A stretch of DNA of 64,000 nt, taken from NCBI GenBank assembly GCA_029269725.1, contig JARJHS010000004.1, positions 124,001 through 188,000 on the forward strand. The letters are read 5' to 3'. Source of the DNA: Pollutibacter soli (GTDB lineage: Bacteria; Bacteroidota; Bacteroidia; Chitinophagales; Chitinophagaceae). Positions within the stretch are counted from its first letter, which is position 1. Each line of letters opens with the position of its first letter. The notes under the pieces are model-generated. The model saw nothing but the letters and a program-made list of their open reading frames with translations, was not told where the DNA came from and made no database searches. Positions 43,917-52,587 of the stretch are shown one piece after another. Position numbers and translations under genes: made by a program.

Positions 43917-44918
43917 ATGGCTCAAACCGCAGAAGATATACGCCAGCTAAATGAAAAAATACAGCAGGCGGCACAGCTTACCGATCGCATTGAGAAAGAA
44001 ATTGCCAGGGTTATTGTTGGTCAACCCTACATGGTTAGCAGGTTATTGATTGGCCTTCTCAGCAATGGTCACGTGCTGCTGGAAGGTGTTCCCGGACTTG
44101 CAAAGACACTTTCGATTAAATCGCTGGCCCAGTCAATCAAAGCGAAATTCAGCAGGATTCAGTTCACTCCTGACCTGATGCCTGCAGATGTGATCGGAAC
44201 CATGATTTACAATCAGCAAACCCATGAATTTGTGGTACGAAGGGGCCCTATATTTGCCAACTTCATCCTGGCTGATGAAATTAACAGAGCTCCCGCGAAA
44301 GTACAGAGTGCTTTGCTTGAGGCTATGCAGGAGAGACAGGTGACCATTGGTGAGTCCACTTATAAACTTGAGGAACCATTTCTGGTTCTGGCAACACAAA
44401 ACCCGATAGACCAGGAGGGTACCTACCAATTGCCGGAAGCCCAGGTTGACAGGTTTATGCTTAAAGTAGTGATCGACTATCCATCAAGGGATGAAGAACA
44501 CCTAATCATCAGGCAAAATGTGCTGGGTCAGAAGCCTGCGGAAATAAACCAGGTGGCTTCAATCGCAGAAATCATCCAGGCGCGCCAGATGGTGCGCGAT
44601 ATTTATATGGACGAAAAGATTGAGAACTATATACTCGACCTCGTATTTGCAACGAGAAAACCGGAAGAGTTCCGTCTTGATAAATTAAAACCACTCATCG
44701 CTTACGGGGGATCACCAAGGGCGAGCATCAACCTTGCATTAGCAGCCAAAGCAAATGCGTTTATACATAAACGTGGTTATGTTATTCCGGATGATGTCAG
44801 AAGTATTTCCAGGGATGTGTTAAGGCATCGCATCGGGCTCACATATGAAGCAGAAGCAGAAAATGTGAATGTGGAGAATGTGATTGATCAGATCATCAAT
44901 AAAGTTGATGTACCGTAG
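43917..44918 (+). CDS. MoxR family AAA+ ATPase
   Basis: A 333-residue ATPase of the MoxR (RavA-like) group. Walker A is in LLEGVPGLAKTLSIK (about 55-70), Walker B in FILADEINRAPAKVQSALLEAMQE (about 115), sensor 1 in VLATQNPIDQEGTYQLPEAQVDRFML, and the late GGSPRASINL arginine finger region follows. MoxR ATPases act as chaperones for von Willebrand factor A proteins. It heads the four-gene Bat-like cluster running to 47778. Confidence 0.94.
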   Translation: MAQTAEDIRQLNEKIQQAAQLTDRIEKEIARVIVGQPYMVSRLLIGLLSNGHVLLEGVPGLAKTLSIKSLAQSIKAKFSRIQFTPDLMPADVIGTMIYNQQTHEFVVRRGPIFANFILADEINRAPAKVQSALLEAMQERQVTIGESTYKLEEPFLVLATQNPIDQEGTYQLPEAQVDRFMLKVVIDYPSRDEEHLIIRQNVLGQKPAEINQVASIAEIIQARQMVRDIYMDEKIENYILDLVFATRKPEEFRLDKLKPLIAYGGSPRASINLALAAKANAFIHKRGYVIPDDVRSISRDVLRHRIGLTYEAEAENVNVENVIDQIINKVDVP

Positions 44919-44953
44919 GCTAAGGTGCCGGATAAACCACTAATATCAATCAT

Positions 44954-45823
44954 TTGCTTACAACAGCGGAGATATTAAAGAAAGTAAGAGAGCTGGAGAT
45001 CAAGAGTAAAAAGCTCACTACTCATCTCTTTACAGGAGAATACCACAGTGCATTCAAAGGGAAGGGTATGCGGTTTAAGGAGGTGCGCGAATATCAACCC
45101 GGCGATGATATCCGGTTTATCGACTGGAATGTATCTGCAAGATTCGGTCATCCATTCAGTAAACTTTTTGAAGAAGAACGCGAGTTAACGATGATGCTAC
45201 TGGTGGACATCAGCCCCAGTTCACTCTTTGGAACAATACATCAGCGAAAAAAAGATCTCATTACTGAAATATGTGCGGTACTTGCTTTTTCAGCAGTAAA
45301 CAACCAGGATAAAGTAGGAGTGATTTTTTTCAGCGATAAAATTGAATACTTTATCCCACCTAAAAAAGGACGCGAACATGTATTATTTATCGTTCGTGAA
45401 TTGTTGACGATGGAGCCAAAGGGTAGAGGAACCGATCTGAATACAGCAGTAAGATTTTTCAATGGCGCGGTAAAGCAAAAAAGCATTGCATTTATCCTGA
45501 GCGATTTCATGGTAGATAAATATGATGATCCTCTACGCGTTGCCGGTAGTAAGCACGATGTAATCGGCATAAAAGTGTATGATAAGATGGATATGGAATT
45601 GCCGAAGATTGGTCTTGTACAGGTTGAAGATGCAGAGACCGGCAAAATGCAATGGCTGGACACCAATGACCAGAGTGTGCAATACAACTATGCATTGCAG
45701 TTTAATCAGAATGAGGAAGCCTGCCGTACAAGTTTCAAAAGAGCAGGGGCTGCGTTATTATATGTAAGAACAGATGATGACTATGTAAAAGTTCTGCAAC
45801 AATTTTTCGCGAGAAGAAAATAA
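44954..45823 (+). CDS. DUF58 domain protein
   Basis: A 289-residue cytoplasmic protein with the DUF58 signature HSAFKGKGMRFKEVREYQPGDDIRFIDWNVSARFG (about 30-65), followed by a VWA-like fold (MMLLVDISPSSLFGT). Starts with TTG 44954; no in-frame ATG gives the usual LKKVRELEIKSKKL N-terminus. It lies 35 bp after moxR and 14 bp before the next gene. The MoxR-DUF58 pair is standard in aerotolerance/envelope-stress loci. Confidence 0.92.
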   Translation: MLTTAEILKKVRELEIKSKKLTTHLFTGEYHSAFKGKGMRFKEVREYQPGDDIRFIDWNVSARFGHPFSKLFEEERELTMMLLVDISPSSLFGTIHQRKKDLITEICAVLAFSAVNNQDKVGVIFFSDKIEYFIPPKKGREHVLFIVRELLTMEPKGRGTDLNTAVRFFNGAVKQKSIAFILSDFMVDKYDDPLRVAGSKHDVIGIKVYDKMDMELPKIGLVQVEDAETGKMQWLDTNDQSVQYNYALQFNQNEEACRTSFKRAGAALLYVRTDDDYVKVLQQFFARRK

Positions 45824-45837
45824 ACGAATGGTAGCAG

Positions 45838-46767
45838 ATGTATCCAGCCGCTAATTTCTCATACAAAAATATTTTACTGTTTCTGCTCCTGTCTTTGGGC
45901 TGCCAGATTCTTTATGCGCAATCCGGGTACCGATCAACAGTAACTTCTTCGGTTAACCGATCTGTTTTTGCATTGGGGGAACAGATTGACCTCACGGTCA
46001 CTTACTCCTATCCGGTTGCTGAATTACCTAAATCGGTCCCATATGTAAATGATACTTTTCCTCATTTTGAAGTGATCAGCAGAAAAAAAGCGGACACCGT
46101 TATTAATGGTGATTTTGTGACGATCAGACAAATTAATACAATTACAAGTTTTGATACAGGTCACTGGACAATTCCGCGCTTTGTAATGGAAACCGGAAAA
46201 ACATCGATCACATCAGATACAATTGGAATCGATGTTGTTCCGGTTCCAATGACTTCCAATACATACCACGATATTAAGGAGATAATTGAAGTTGCCCCTG
46301 AGCCGTTCGACTGGAAAAAATGGCTGGGAATTCTCGTCACAGTGTTGGTAGTTGCGGCTGGAATCTGGTATTATCTGAAGCATCGGAAGAAGCCGAAACC
46401 AGAATTGCCACGCTTTGATACAAAACTATCGCCACTTGACCAGGCATTGCAGGATCTTGGAAAACTACGCCAGGCAGGTTTGATGGAGAAAGGAGAGATA
46501 AAGACATATTACTCCCGACTTTATGATATCGCCCGCGTATTCTTTGAAAGACAGGTAAGACCGGGTTTCATGCAGTACACCACCGATGAAACGCTTATTG
46601 CATTGAAGGGTAAACCACTGGATGCGGAAGGAGTTTCTTCGCTCGCGGAAGCGTTGCGTGTAGCCGACGCTGTAAAATTCGCGAAGTATGGATCAAGTGT
46701 GCAGGAGTCGAAAACTATGGCGGATAAAATTGAAACCATAATTAAGAAAATACCACAAAAAGTATAG
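45838..46767 (+). CDS. BatD-like / DUF4381-type membrane protein
   Basis: A 309-residue protein with an N-terminal signal (about 8-28, ending near YAQ), an Ig-like extracytoplasmic part (about 30-150, RSVFALGEQIDLTVTYSY), one membrane helix (about 160-177, LGILVTVLVVAAGIWYYL) and a C-terminal helical domain (LDQALQDLGKLRQAGLMEKGEIKTYYSRLYDIARVFFERQV). This domain order is usual for the BatD-like member of MoxR clusters. Confidence 0.8.
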   Translation: MYPAANFSYKNILLFLLLSLGCQILYAQSGYRSTVTSSVNRSVFALGEQIDLTVTYSYPVAELPKSVPYVNDTFPHFEVISRKKADTVINGDFVTIRQINTITSFDTGHWTIPRFVMETGKTSITSDTIGIDVVPVPMTSNTYHDIKEIIEVAPEPFDWKKWLGILVTVLVVAAGIWYYLKHRKKPKPELPRFDTKLSPLDQALQDLGKLRQAGLMEKGEIKTYYSRLYDIARVFFERQVRPGFMQYTTDETLIALKGKPLDAEGVSSLAEALRVADAVKFAKYGSSVQESKTMADKIETIIKKIPQKV

Positions 46768-46770
46768 CTT

Positions 46771-47778
46771 TTGCTGAAATCTTTTTACGATAGTATTGAA
46801 TTCGCCTATCCGCAACTGTTATTCCTTTTGCTGATTGTTCCTATTCTTGGTGGATGGTACATTAGTCGATTGAACAGGCAGATTGCATCGATGAAAGTCT
46901 CTTCTATGAAAAGCTTTCACAACACGGCCTCATGGAAAAGGACCTTTCGTCATATTACGATGTTACTGAGATTGATTGCAATCTCAGCGATCATCATTGC
47001 CATGGCAAGGCCGCAAGTTCACAACGATCAGAAAAAAGCAGAAGGAGAAGGTATCGATATTGTTTTGTGTATAGATGTGAGCGGAAGTATGCTTGCACAG
47101 GATTTTTCACCTAACAGGCTGGAAGCTGCGAAACAGGTGGCTGCGGAGTTTGTACAAAGCAGGCCAACAGACCGATTCGGGCTCGTGATATTTGCCGGTG
47201 AAAGTTTTACACAATGCCCGATCACTTCAGATCACGACGTTGTAGTGACACAGATATATTCCATTCGCGGAGGCTTTATGGTTGATGGAACTGCGATTGG
47301 TTCAGGGCTCGCCAGTAGTCTGGACCGGTTGAAAACAAGTCCATCAAAAAGTAAAGTGGTGATACTCCTCACTGATGGAGAAAATAATGGTGGCCTCATT
47401 GATCCGAAGACAGCAAAAGAAATGGCACGCTCCCTTGGCATCAAGGTGTATACGATCGGAATCGGGTCTGAAGGGTTTGCTCCTACCCCGGTCAAAACAC
47501 CTGGTGGAAGCATCATTATGCAGCGCGAAAAGGTGAATATCGATGAAAAACTTCTCGGCGAAATTGCATCTGCAACAGGAGGGAGATATTTTCGTGCGAG
47601 AGGAAATGAGGGTCTTAAAGTTGTATACGACGAGATTGATGAGCTTGAGAAAACAAAAGTTGAGATCGTTACATCCCGAAAATCAAAAGAAAAGTTTTAC
47701 CCTTTCGCATTCACCGCGCTTGTCTGCCTATTGCTCGAGGTTGCATTTCGCTTCACGGTGTTCCGGAAATTCCCATAG
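46771..47778 (+). CDS. BatA-like von Willebrand factor A membrane protein
   Basis: A 335-residue protein. Two N-terminal membrane segments (about 13-30 and 62-82) precede a VWA domain with the MIDAS motif DVSGS (about 94-98), then GTAIGSGLASSL and LLTDGENNGG. A last membrane helix ends the protein (about 310-330). The start is TTG 46771, three bases after the previous stop. BatB, BatC and a full BatD are absent downstream; rsgA follows instead. Confidence 0.9.
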   Translation: MLKSFYDSIEFAYPQLLFLLLIVPILGGWYISRLNRQIASMKVSSMKSFHNTASWKRTFRHITMLLRLIAISAIIIAMARPQVHNDQKKAEGEGIDIVLCIDVSGSMLAQDFSPNRLEAAKQVAAEFVQSRPTDRFGLVIFAGESFTQCPITSDHDVVVTQIYSIRGGFMVDGTAIGSGLASSLDRLKTSPSKSKVVILLTDGENNGGLIDPKTAKEMARSLGIKVYTIGIGSEGFAPTPVKTPGGSIIMQREKVNIDEKLLGEIASATGGRYFRARGNEGLKVVYDEIDELEKTKVEIVTSRKSKEKFYPFAFTALVCLLLEVAFRFTVFRKFP

Positions 47779-47821
47779 TGTATTCTGTATGCAACTATCA
47801 TCATTTGTTTAATTTGCAGCA

Positions 47822-48754
47822 ATGACAGCCAGGGTATATAAATCAACGGGCAGTTGGTACACTGTAAAGGATGATACAGGAAATGTGTACCAGGCAAGAT
47901 TGAAAGGTAAATTCAAAATTGATGAAATCACTTCCACTAACCCTATTGCGGTAGGGGATATTGTTAGTCTTGAAAGAGAGCAGGGAGGTGAGTCCAATAT
48001 GATTATCTCTGATATTCATGTCAGGAGGAACTATATAAATAGAAAATCCCCTGCAAATAAGCGTCTTCACCATATCATCGCATCTAATCTTGATCAGTCA
48101 TTACTGGTAGCCACCCTTCGGGAACCTAGAACTTCACAGGGGTTCATTGATCGTTTTCTTGTCGCAGCAGAAGCCTATCATGTTCCGGCCGTGATTGTTA
48201 TCAATAAGGCAGACCTTTTTCGGGAGAAAGAAACAGAAAAATTCCAGGAGTGGGAGGAGATGTATACCGGCATAGGCTACCCGATTTTCACTGTGAGTTC
48301 AAAAGAAGGTAAGGGTATCGACAGGCTTCGTGACATTCTCAGAAATAAAATAACCCTGATGAGCGGCCATTCAGGAGTGGGAAAATCAACCCTTATCAAT
48401 CAGCTTCTGCCAGACCTGGAACTGAAAACCCAGGAGGTCAGTGGTTGGAGCGGCAAGGGAATGCATACCACCACATTTGCTGAAATGTATGATCTTCCTT
48501 TCGGAGGTCAGATTATCGACACTCCAGGAATGCGTGAATTTGGCATCGTTGATATCAGCAAACAGGAATTGTCGCATTATTTTCCCGAGATGCGAAAGCT
48601 AATCCAGAAATGCCAGTTTAATAATTGCCTGCACGTCAATGAACCAGGATGTGCAGTAAAAGAGGCATTCGAAGAAGGCTCCATACATCCGGAAAGATAT
48701 TTCAGCTACTGCAATATTCTTGACAGTATCGAAGAAGATCAGGCCTGGGCTTAG
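47822..48754 (+). CDS. rsgA: Ribosome small-subunit-dependent GTPase A
   Basis: A 310-residue late 30S assembly GTPase. OB-fold domain at about 1-75, then a circularly permuted GTPase with G4 VINKADL (about 123) ahead of G1 GHSGVGKSTLIN (about 181) and G3 DTPGMREFG (about 235). The C-terminal zinc-binding part has CQFNNCLHVNEPGCAV (Cys/His ligands). The TAG stop shares bases with the TAA of the convergent gene. Confidence 0.95.
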   Translation: MTARVYKSTGSWYTVKDDTGNVYQARLKGKFKIDEITSTNPIAVGDIVSLEREQGGESNMIISDIHVRRNYINRKSPANKRLHHIIASNLDQSLLVATLREPRTSQGFIDRFLVAAEAYHVPAVIVINKADLFREKETEKFQEWEEMYTGIGYPIFTVSSKEGKGIDRLRDILRNKITLMSGHSGVGKSTLINQLLPDLELKTQEVSGWSGKGMHTTTFAEMYDLPFGGQIIDTPGMREFGIVDISKQELSHYFPEMRKLIQKCQFNNCLHVNEPGCAVKEAFEEGSIHPERYFSYCNILDSIEEDQAWA

Positions 48755-49053
48755 TGCGTTGCCGTCAACACCTTAGCCAGTTCCATAACAGCGTCGTTGT
48801 CTTTTTTAGCAGCTTCCCGGCAATTGCGCGGAAAGATTGAAACGCCGTCGTAAATATTGTAATGAAGTGTGAGCTTTTGCCCTTTGAAAATAAAATCCCA
48901 GTAGGAAGTGTCAGAATCATCGATCTTGTTGGTGAAACGGATTCTGAGCGTGTCTGTCAACAGATCTGCAATCTTGTAGAACTTGTCGAAGCCACAATTT
49001 TCTGCAAAAACGGCCTCTGTACAACCGTAATCATTTCTCAGGGTAAGATTCAT
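48751..49053 (-). CDS. Hypothetical 100-aa protein
   Basis: The frame is open from 49137, but the ATG at 49053 is preferred, because the upstream gene in the same operon ends at 49073. The protein has TLRNDYGCTEAVFAENCGF, a DTLRIRFTNKIDDSDTSYWDFIFKGQKLTLHYN beta-rich centre and ISIFPRN-like end, a compact soluble fold without a signal peptide. The family is not recognised with confidence. It overlaps rsgA by four bases tail to tail. Confidence 0.7.
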   Translation of the reverse strand: MNLTLRNDYGCTEAVFAENCGFDKFYKIADLLTDTLRIRFTNKIDDSDTSYWDFIFKGQKLTLHYNIYDGVSIFPRNCREAAKKDNDAVMELAKVLTATH

Positions 49054-49072
49054 ATGCGTGGTGTTTAGATAC

Positions 49073-49231
49073 TCATGCACGGAACTTCTTAGACTTCGGC
49101 GTTTTACTACCATCAAGGTATTTTTCCGCTCCCACACCTCCAGCCGGACAACCGGTTTTCTGCGAACAGGCTAAGAAGAAAATAGCAATCAGCACAACCA
49201 GTGCTCCCAAAATCATACTACGATTTTTCAT
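49073..49231 (-). CDS. Small Bacteroidota lipoprotein
   Basis: A 52-residue protein from ATG 49231: a hydrophobic signal (ILGALVVLIAIFFLAC) with a LAC-type lipobox near residue 21, then CPAGGVGAEKYLDGSKTPKSKKFRA. Such tiny lipoproteins with a C(P)GG-type segment are seen in many Bacteroidota, with unknown function. It precedes the hypothetical 100-aa gene by 19 bp. Confidence 0.7.
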   Translation of the reverse strand: MKNRSMILGALVVLIAIFFLACSQKTGCPAGGVGAEKYLDGSKTPKSKKFRA

Positions 49232-49354
49232 AAGGAAAATTTTAACAGCTTTTGGATTTAAATATAACAAAGGCATCTTACAGATGCGTCTAAGCGCGGA
49301 TTCCCGCTCTTCAATAACGCAATTGTCTGCATTACATTATTCAGAAATGGTTTT

Positions 49355-49876
49355 TCAGGGTATGTCTTTGAACCAGCTGCTGTACGTCAGATAGTTATTG
49401 GCGATACGATTGATTTCTCCCTCAATAAGATCCGGAGAAATGGATTTAACCTTTTTGGCAGGAACTCCTGCATAGATGCTTCCGGGCTCTACAACGGTAT
49501 TTTCCAGTACTACTGCCCCGGCAGCGATGATCGAATGGCTTCCGATATGCGCATTATCCATAATTATAGATCCCATCCCGATAAGCACATTATCATCAAT
49601 TACACATCCATGAACAATTGCGTTATGACCGATGCTCACATTATTACCAACGATGGCCTGTGTCTTTTCGTATGTACAATGAATGACCGCATTGTCCTGG
49701 ATATTTACTTTGTTTCCTATCCGGATGTAGTTGACATCACCACGGATCACCGCGTTGAACCAGATACTACAGTCATTACCAATAACTACGTCGCCAACGA
49801 TGGTACAGTTTGGCGCAATAAAACAATTTTCTCCGATGATCGGATGTATTCCTTTTACCGGTAAAATAGTTGCCAT
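49355..49876 (-). CDS. Gamma carbonic anhydrase family protein
   Basis: A 173-residue left-handed beta-helix protein made of hexapeptide repeats (CTIVGDVVIGNDCSIWFNAV, VNIQDNAVIHC, NVSIGHNAIVHGCVI). Three His ligands of the trimeric gamma-carbonic-anhydrase/YrdA site appear in AVIHC, IGHNA and IVHGC. Whether it has carbonic anhydrase activity is uncertain in this family. Complete, with an ATG start. Confidence 0.92.
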   Translation of the reverse strand: MATILPVKGIHPIIGENCFIAPNCTIVGDVVIGNDCSIWFNAVIRGDVNYIRIGNKVNIQDNAVIHCTYEKTQAIVGNNVSIGHNAIVHGCVIDDNVLIGMGSIIMDNAHIGSHSIIAAGAVVLENTVVEPGSIYAGVPAKKVKSISPDLIEGEINRIANNYLTYSSWFKDIP

Positions 49877-50354
49877 AAAAATGTTTTTATGTATTTAAAT
49901 GCTGAGTAGTGCTAAACCCGCTAAAGTTAAGAATTATGACACCATATACCCGCCTGGATTTTTTATCGAATAATCTGAATGCTTGATCGAAAGAACCCTT
50001 TACAGGTTTGAATTTCAGGGTTTATTACGTAAATAATTTAGTTGTTCGTGTATATTCGACTGTTAGTGTACCTGGACTAATCGAGCCGGATGTAACAACC
50101 ACAGATGAATCTGGCTCACGCAGCAACCAGCTTTCAACATTTAACTTTCAACTTTCAACTTTTTTTCTGCATACCCCCTTTCAGGCGGCTACAAACAGGA
50201 TGCTCCACCCGGAGCATGAAGAACCTGCTTTTACAATTAACGATAAATTTGGCTCAGGCGAAGGCTAACTAATACCTGGCACTTAAAGCCTTCAACTTTC
50301 AACTTTAAACTCCTGCTCACTGCTTACTTCTTACTACTTACTTACCTTTACTTC
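49877..50354. repeat. Gene-free stretch with CTTTCAA and CTTACT phrase repeats
   Basis: No gene is supported. CTTTCAACTTTCAACTTT-type repeats occur at about 50144-50161 and again at 50290-50308, and CTTACTTCTTACTACTTAC closes the gap at about 50326-50344. ATGCTCC/GGAGCAT (50200-50206 with 50211-50217) forms a short hairpin. An ORF of 86 codons at 50008 is low in coding character and is not called. Confidence 0.6.
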
Positions 50355-51551
50355 ATGCATCTAAGGCAAATTTTTTTACAGCATGTTGCACAAACATCTC
50401 CGGCACCGATCGGTATTGAAATAGTTAAAGGAGAAGGCTGTACACTTTGGGATGCCGACGGAAAAGAATACATAGATCTCATCGGTGGAATCAGTGTTTG
50501 TAATATCGGCCATCGTCATCCGGAAGTTGTCAATGCTATAAAAGAGCAGGCAGATAAATATCTTCATCTTCTCGTTTACGGTGAGATTATTCAGTCGCCG
50601 CAGGTGAGGTATGCAAAACGTATTGCTGATTTATTACCCGAAAATCTCCGCTCTGTTTATTTTACTAACTCAGGTGCTGAGGCTGTAGAAGGCGCGATGA
50701 AACTTGCCAAACGCGTTACCGGTCGAACCCAGATGATTTCCTTCAAAAACTCTTATCACGGATCTACCCAGGGAGCTTTAAGTATAATGGGTGATGAGTA
50801 TTGGAGAAATGCTTTCAGGCCATTACTTCCAGGCATTAGCCGATACCGTTATAATGATTTCGGTATGATCGAGGAAATCAATACAGACATAGCATGTGTC
50901 ATTGCTGAGACTGTCCAGGCGGAGCAGGGCGTAAACATTCCTGATAAAGAATGGTTACAGGCTTTAAGGGCCAGGTGTTCAGAGACAGGTGCACTGCTGA
51001 TATTTGATGAAATACAGGCTGGGTTTGGACGCACTGGATCCTTGTGGGCTTTTGAACAATTTGATGTAGTGCCGGATATATTGCTGCTTGGAAAAGCACT
51101 GGGTGCAGGAATGCCGTTAGGAGCTTTTGTGAGTTCTTTCGAGAAGATGCAATCACTAATTTCAAATCCAGTGCTCGGGCATATTACAACATTTGGTGGT
51201 CATCCGGTGTCGTGCGCGGCGGGCCTTGCAGGTCTTAATGTTCTTGTAGAATCAGACCTGATTTCAACAGTGAAAGCGAAGGCAGAACTCTTCAGAAAGT
51301 ATTTACAACATCCATCAATTGTTGCATTAAGAACGGCGGGACTGCTTATGGCCGCGGAATTTCAAAAAGCAAAAATCTGCCAGGAAGTAATATCAGAGTG
51401 TATCAGGCATGGCGTGCTGACCGATTGGTTTTTATTCGCTCCTCACTGTTTGCGAATTGCGCCGCCACTCACCATTTCATCATCTGAAATTGAAAACGCG
51501 TGTCAGATTATCAGGACCTGCTGCGATAAAGTTCAGAATGAATTAAACTAA
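50355..51551 (+). CDS. Class III PLP aminotransferase (acetylornithine/GABA type)
   Basis: A 398-residue fold-type I aminotransferase. Segments in order: GCTLWDADGKEYIDLIGGISVCNIGHRHPEV, YFTNSGAEAVEGAMKLAKRVTGR (PLP phosphate site), FKNSYHGSTQGALS, LLIFDEIQAGFGRTG (Asp contacting PLP) and LLGKALGAGMPLGAF with the PLP lysine (about 249). The subgroup includes acetylornithine, ornithine and 4-aminobutyrate transaminases. No arginine-synthesis genes are beside it, so the substrate is left open. Confidence 0.85.
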   Translation: MHLRQIFLQHVAQTSPAPIGIEIVKGEGCTLWDADGKEYIDLIGGISVCNIGHRHPEVVNAIKEQADKYLHLLVYGEIIQSPQVRYAKRIADLLPENLRSVYFTNSGAEAVEGAMKLAKRVTGRTQMISFKNSYHGSTQGALSIMGDEYWRNAFRPLLPGISRYRYNDFGMIEEINTDIACVIAETVQAEQGVNIPDKEWLQALRARCSETGALLIFDEIQAGFGRTGSLWAFEQFDVVPDILLLGKALGAGMPLGAFVSSFEKMQSLISNPVLGHITTFGGHPVSCAAGLAGLNVLVESDLISTVKAKAELFRKYLQHPSIVALRTAGLLMAAEFQKAKICQEVISECIRHGVLTDWFLFAPHCLRIAPPLTISSSEIENACQIIRTCCDKVQNELN

Positions 51552-51555
51552 CTGC

Positions 51556-52569
51556 TTAGGATACACGAAATGCTTCTGCTGGATTTCTTTCTGTAAGGGT
51601 TTTGATATCCAGATCTGTAAATCCATCCTTTCTCAATGCGGGCAGAAAATGCGTAAAGAAATCCATATAATTTCTGAATTTCCCTCCTTTTTCCTGGCCG
51701 ACATTATACCAGCCTGCATCCTGTGAAACGAGTACACGATGAAGTAGATTTTCAGATTTCATCTTTTTTAACCTGGTTATATATTCATCTACATTTTTGC
51801 TGCTGATCCCGTCAAAAGAAATCCATGCTCCACGTTTCGCTAATTGAATATGATATGTTAAGTCAGTTTCATTCTGTGCATGTATCCAGATCCACTTTTT
51901 TGGAGGTACTCCGTTTTTCTCAAGTATTTCCAGTTCTTTCAACGCCGGCTCACCACCTTTCCCGGTATGAATACCAATCGTTAAACCTGTTGCTTTGTAT
52001 GTAAAGGCTGCAGCGTTGATTATTTTTTCTATGGACTCAGTAAATGGCAACCCGTCCAATCCCAGTTTCATAAATCCCGGACGAATATTCGTGCCATCGA
52101 TTCCGGATTGGCTTTCCTTAATCCAGGCCGCAGCAACTTCTTTGGCTGTCATTTTCTTTATGCTATCCGGAAGAAATTTTTCTGAGGCCGCACCATAGAA
52201 ACCTGTATTGGTAATAATATTCAAACCGGTTGCATTGGAAAGACGTTGAAGAATTCGTACATCACGACCAAGCAAGGACGGTGTACAATCGATGAAAGTT
52301 TTACAACCTGCATTTTTTATTTCATTCAGGTAAGGAAGAGCAATATCAAACACTTCATCCGGATTGTATGCTTTTCCGGTACTTACATTTGCTCCTGCAA
52401 AATCAACCATAACATGTTCATGAACCAGCGTCATTCCCATTTGCGATGGTTCAATCGGACCATTCACTGTAAAGATTCTTCCTTGTGAGTTAAGAGCAAC
52501 CGCAGAAAGATCCAAGCCAGTTGCCAGAGCCGCCATTGAGCCCTGCAAAATGAATTGTCGCCTGTGCAT
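51556..52569 (-). CDS. Phosphotriesterase-family metallohydrolase
   Basis: A 337-residue protein. It begins with a twin-arginine-like leader (HRRQFILQGSMAALATG), so export is likely. The amidohydrolase core shows HEH at 50-52, the metal-bridging FMKLG lysine (about 168), H in GIHTGKGG (about 200), H in IWIHAQNETD (about 230) and SQDAG (about 290). The binuclear metal centre is complete. The family includes lactonases, phosphodiesterases and orphans; the substrate is unknown. It converges on the aminotransferase gene with a 4-bp gap. Confidence 0.88.
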   Translation of the reverse strand: MHRRQFILQGSMAALATGLDLSAVALNSQGRIFTVNGPIEPSQMGMTLVHEHVMVDFAGANVSTGKAYNPDEVFDIALPYLNEIKNAGCKTFIDCTPSLLGRDVRILQRLSNATGLNIITNTGFYGAASEKFLPDSIKKMTAKEVAAAWIKESQSGIDGTNIRPGFMKLGLDGLPFTESIEKIINAAAFTYKATGLTIGIHTGKGGEPALKELEILEKNGVPPKKWIWIHAQNETDLTYHIQLAKRGAWISFDGISSKNVDEYITRLKKMKSENLLHRVLVSQDAGWYNVGQEKGGKFRNYMDFFTHFLPALRKDGFTDLDIKTLTERNPAEAFRVS

Positions 52570-52587
52570 ACAACAGAATTTTATTAA

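Noticed and set aside
50008-50268. 86-codon ORF in the gap before the aminotransferase
   Set aside because: It crosses CTTTCAA repeats and a hairpin, and its translation shows no domain or signal.
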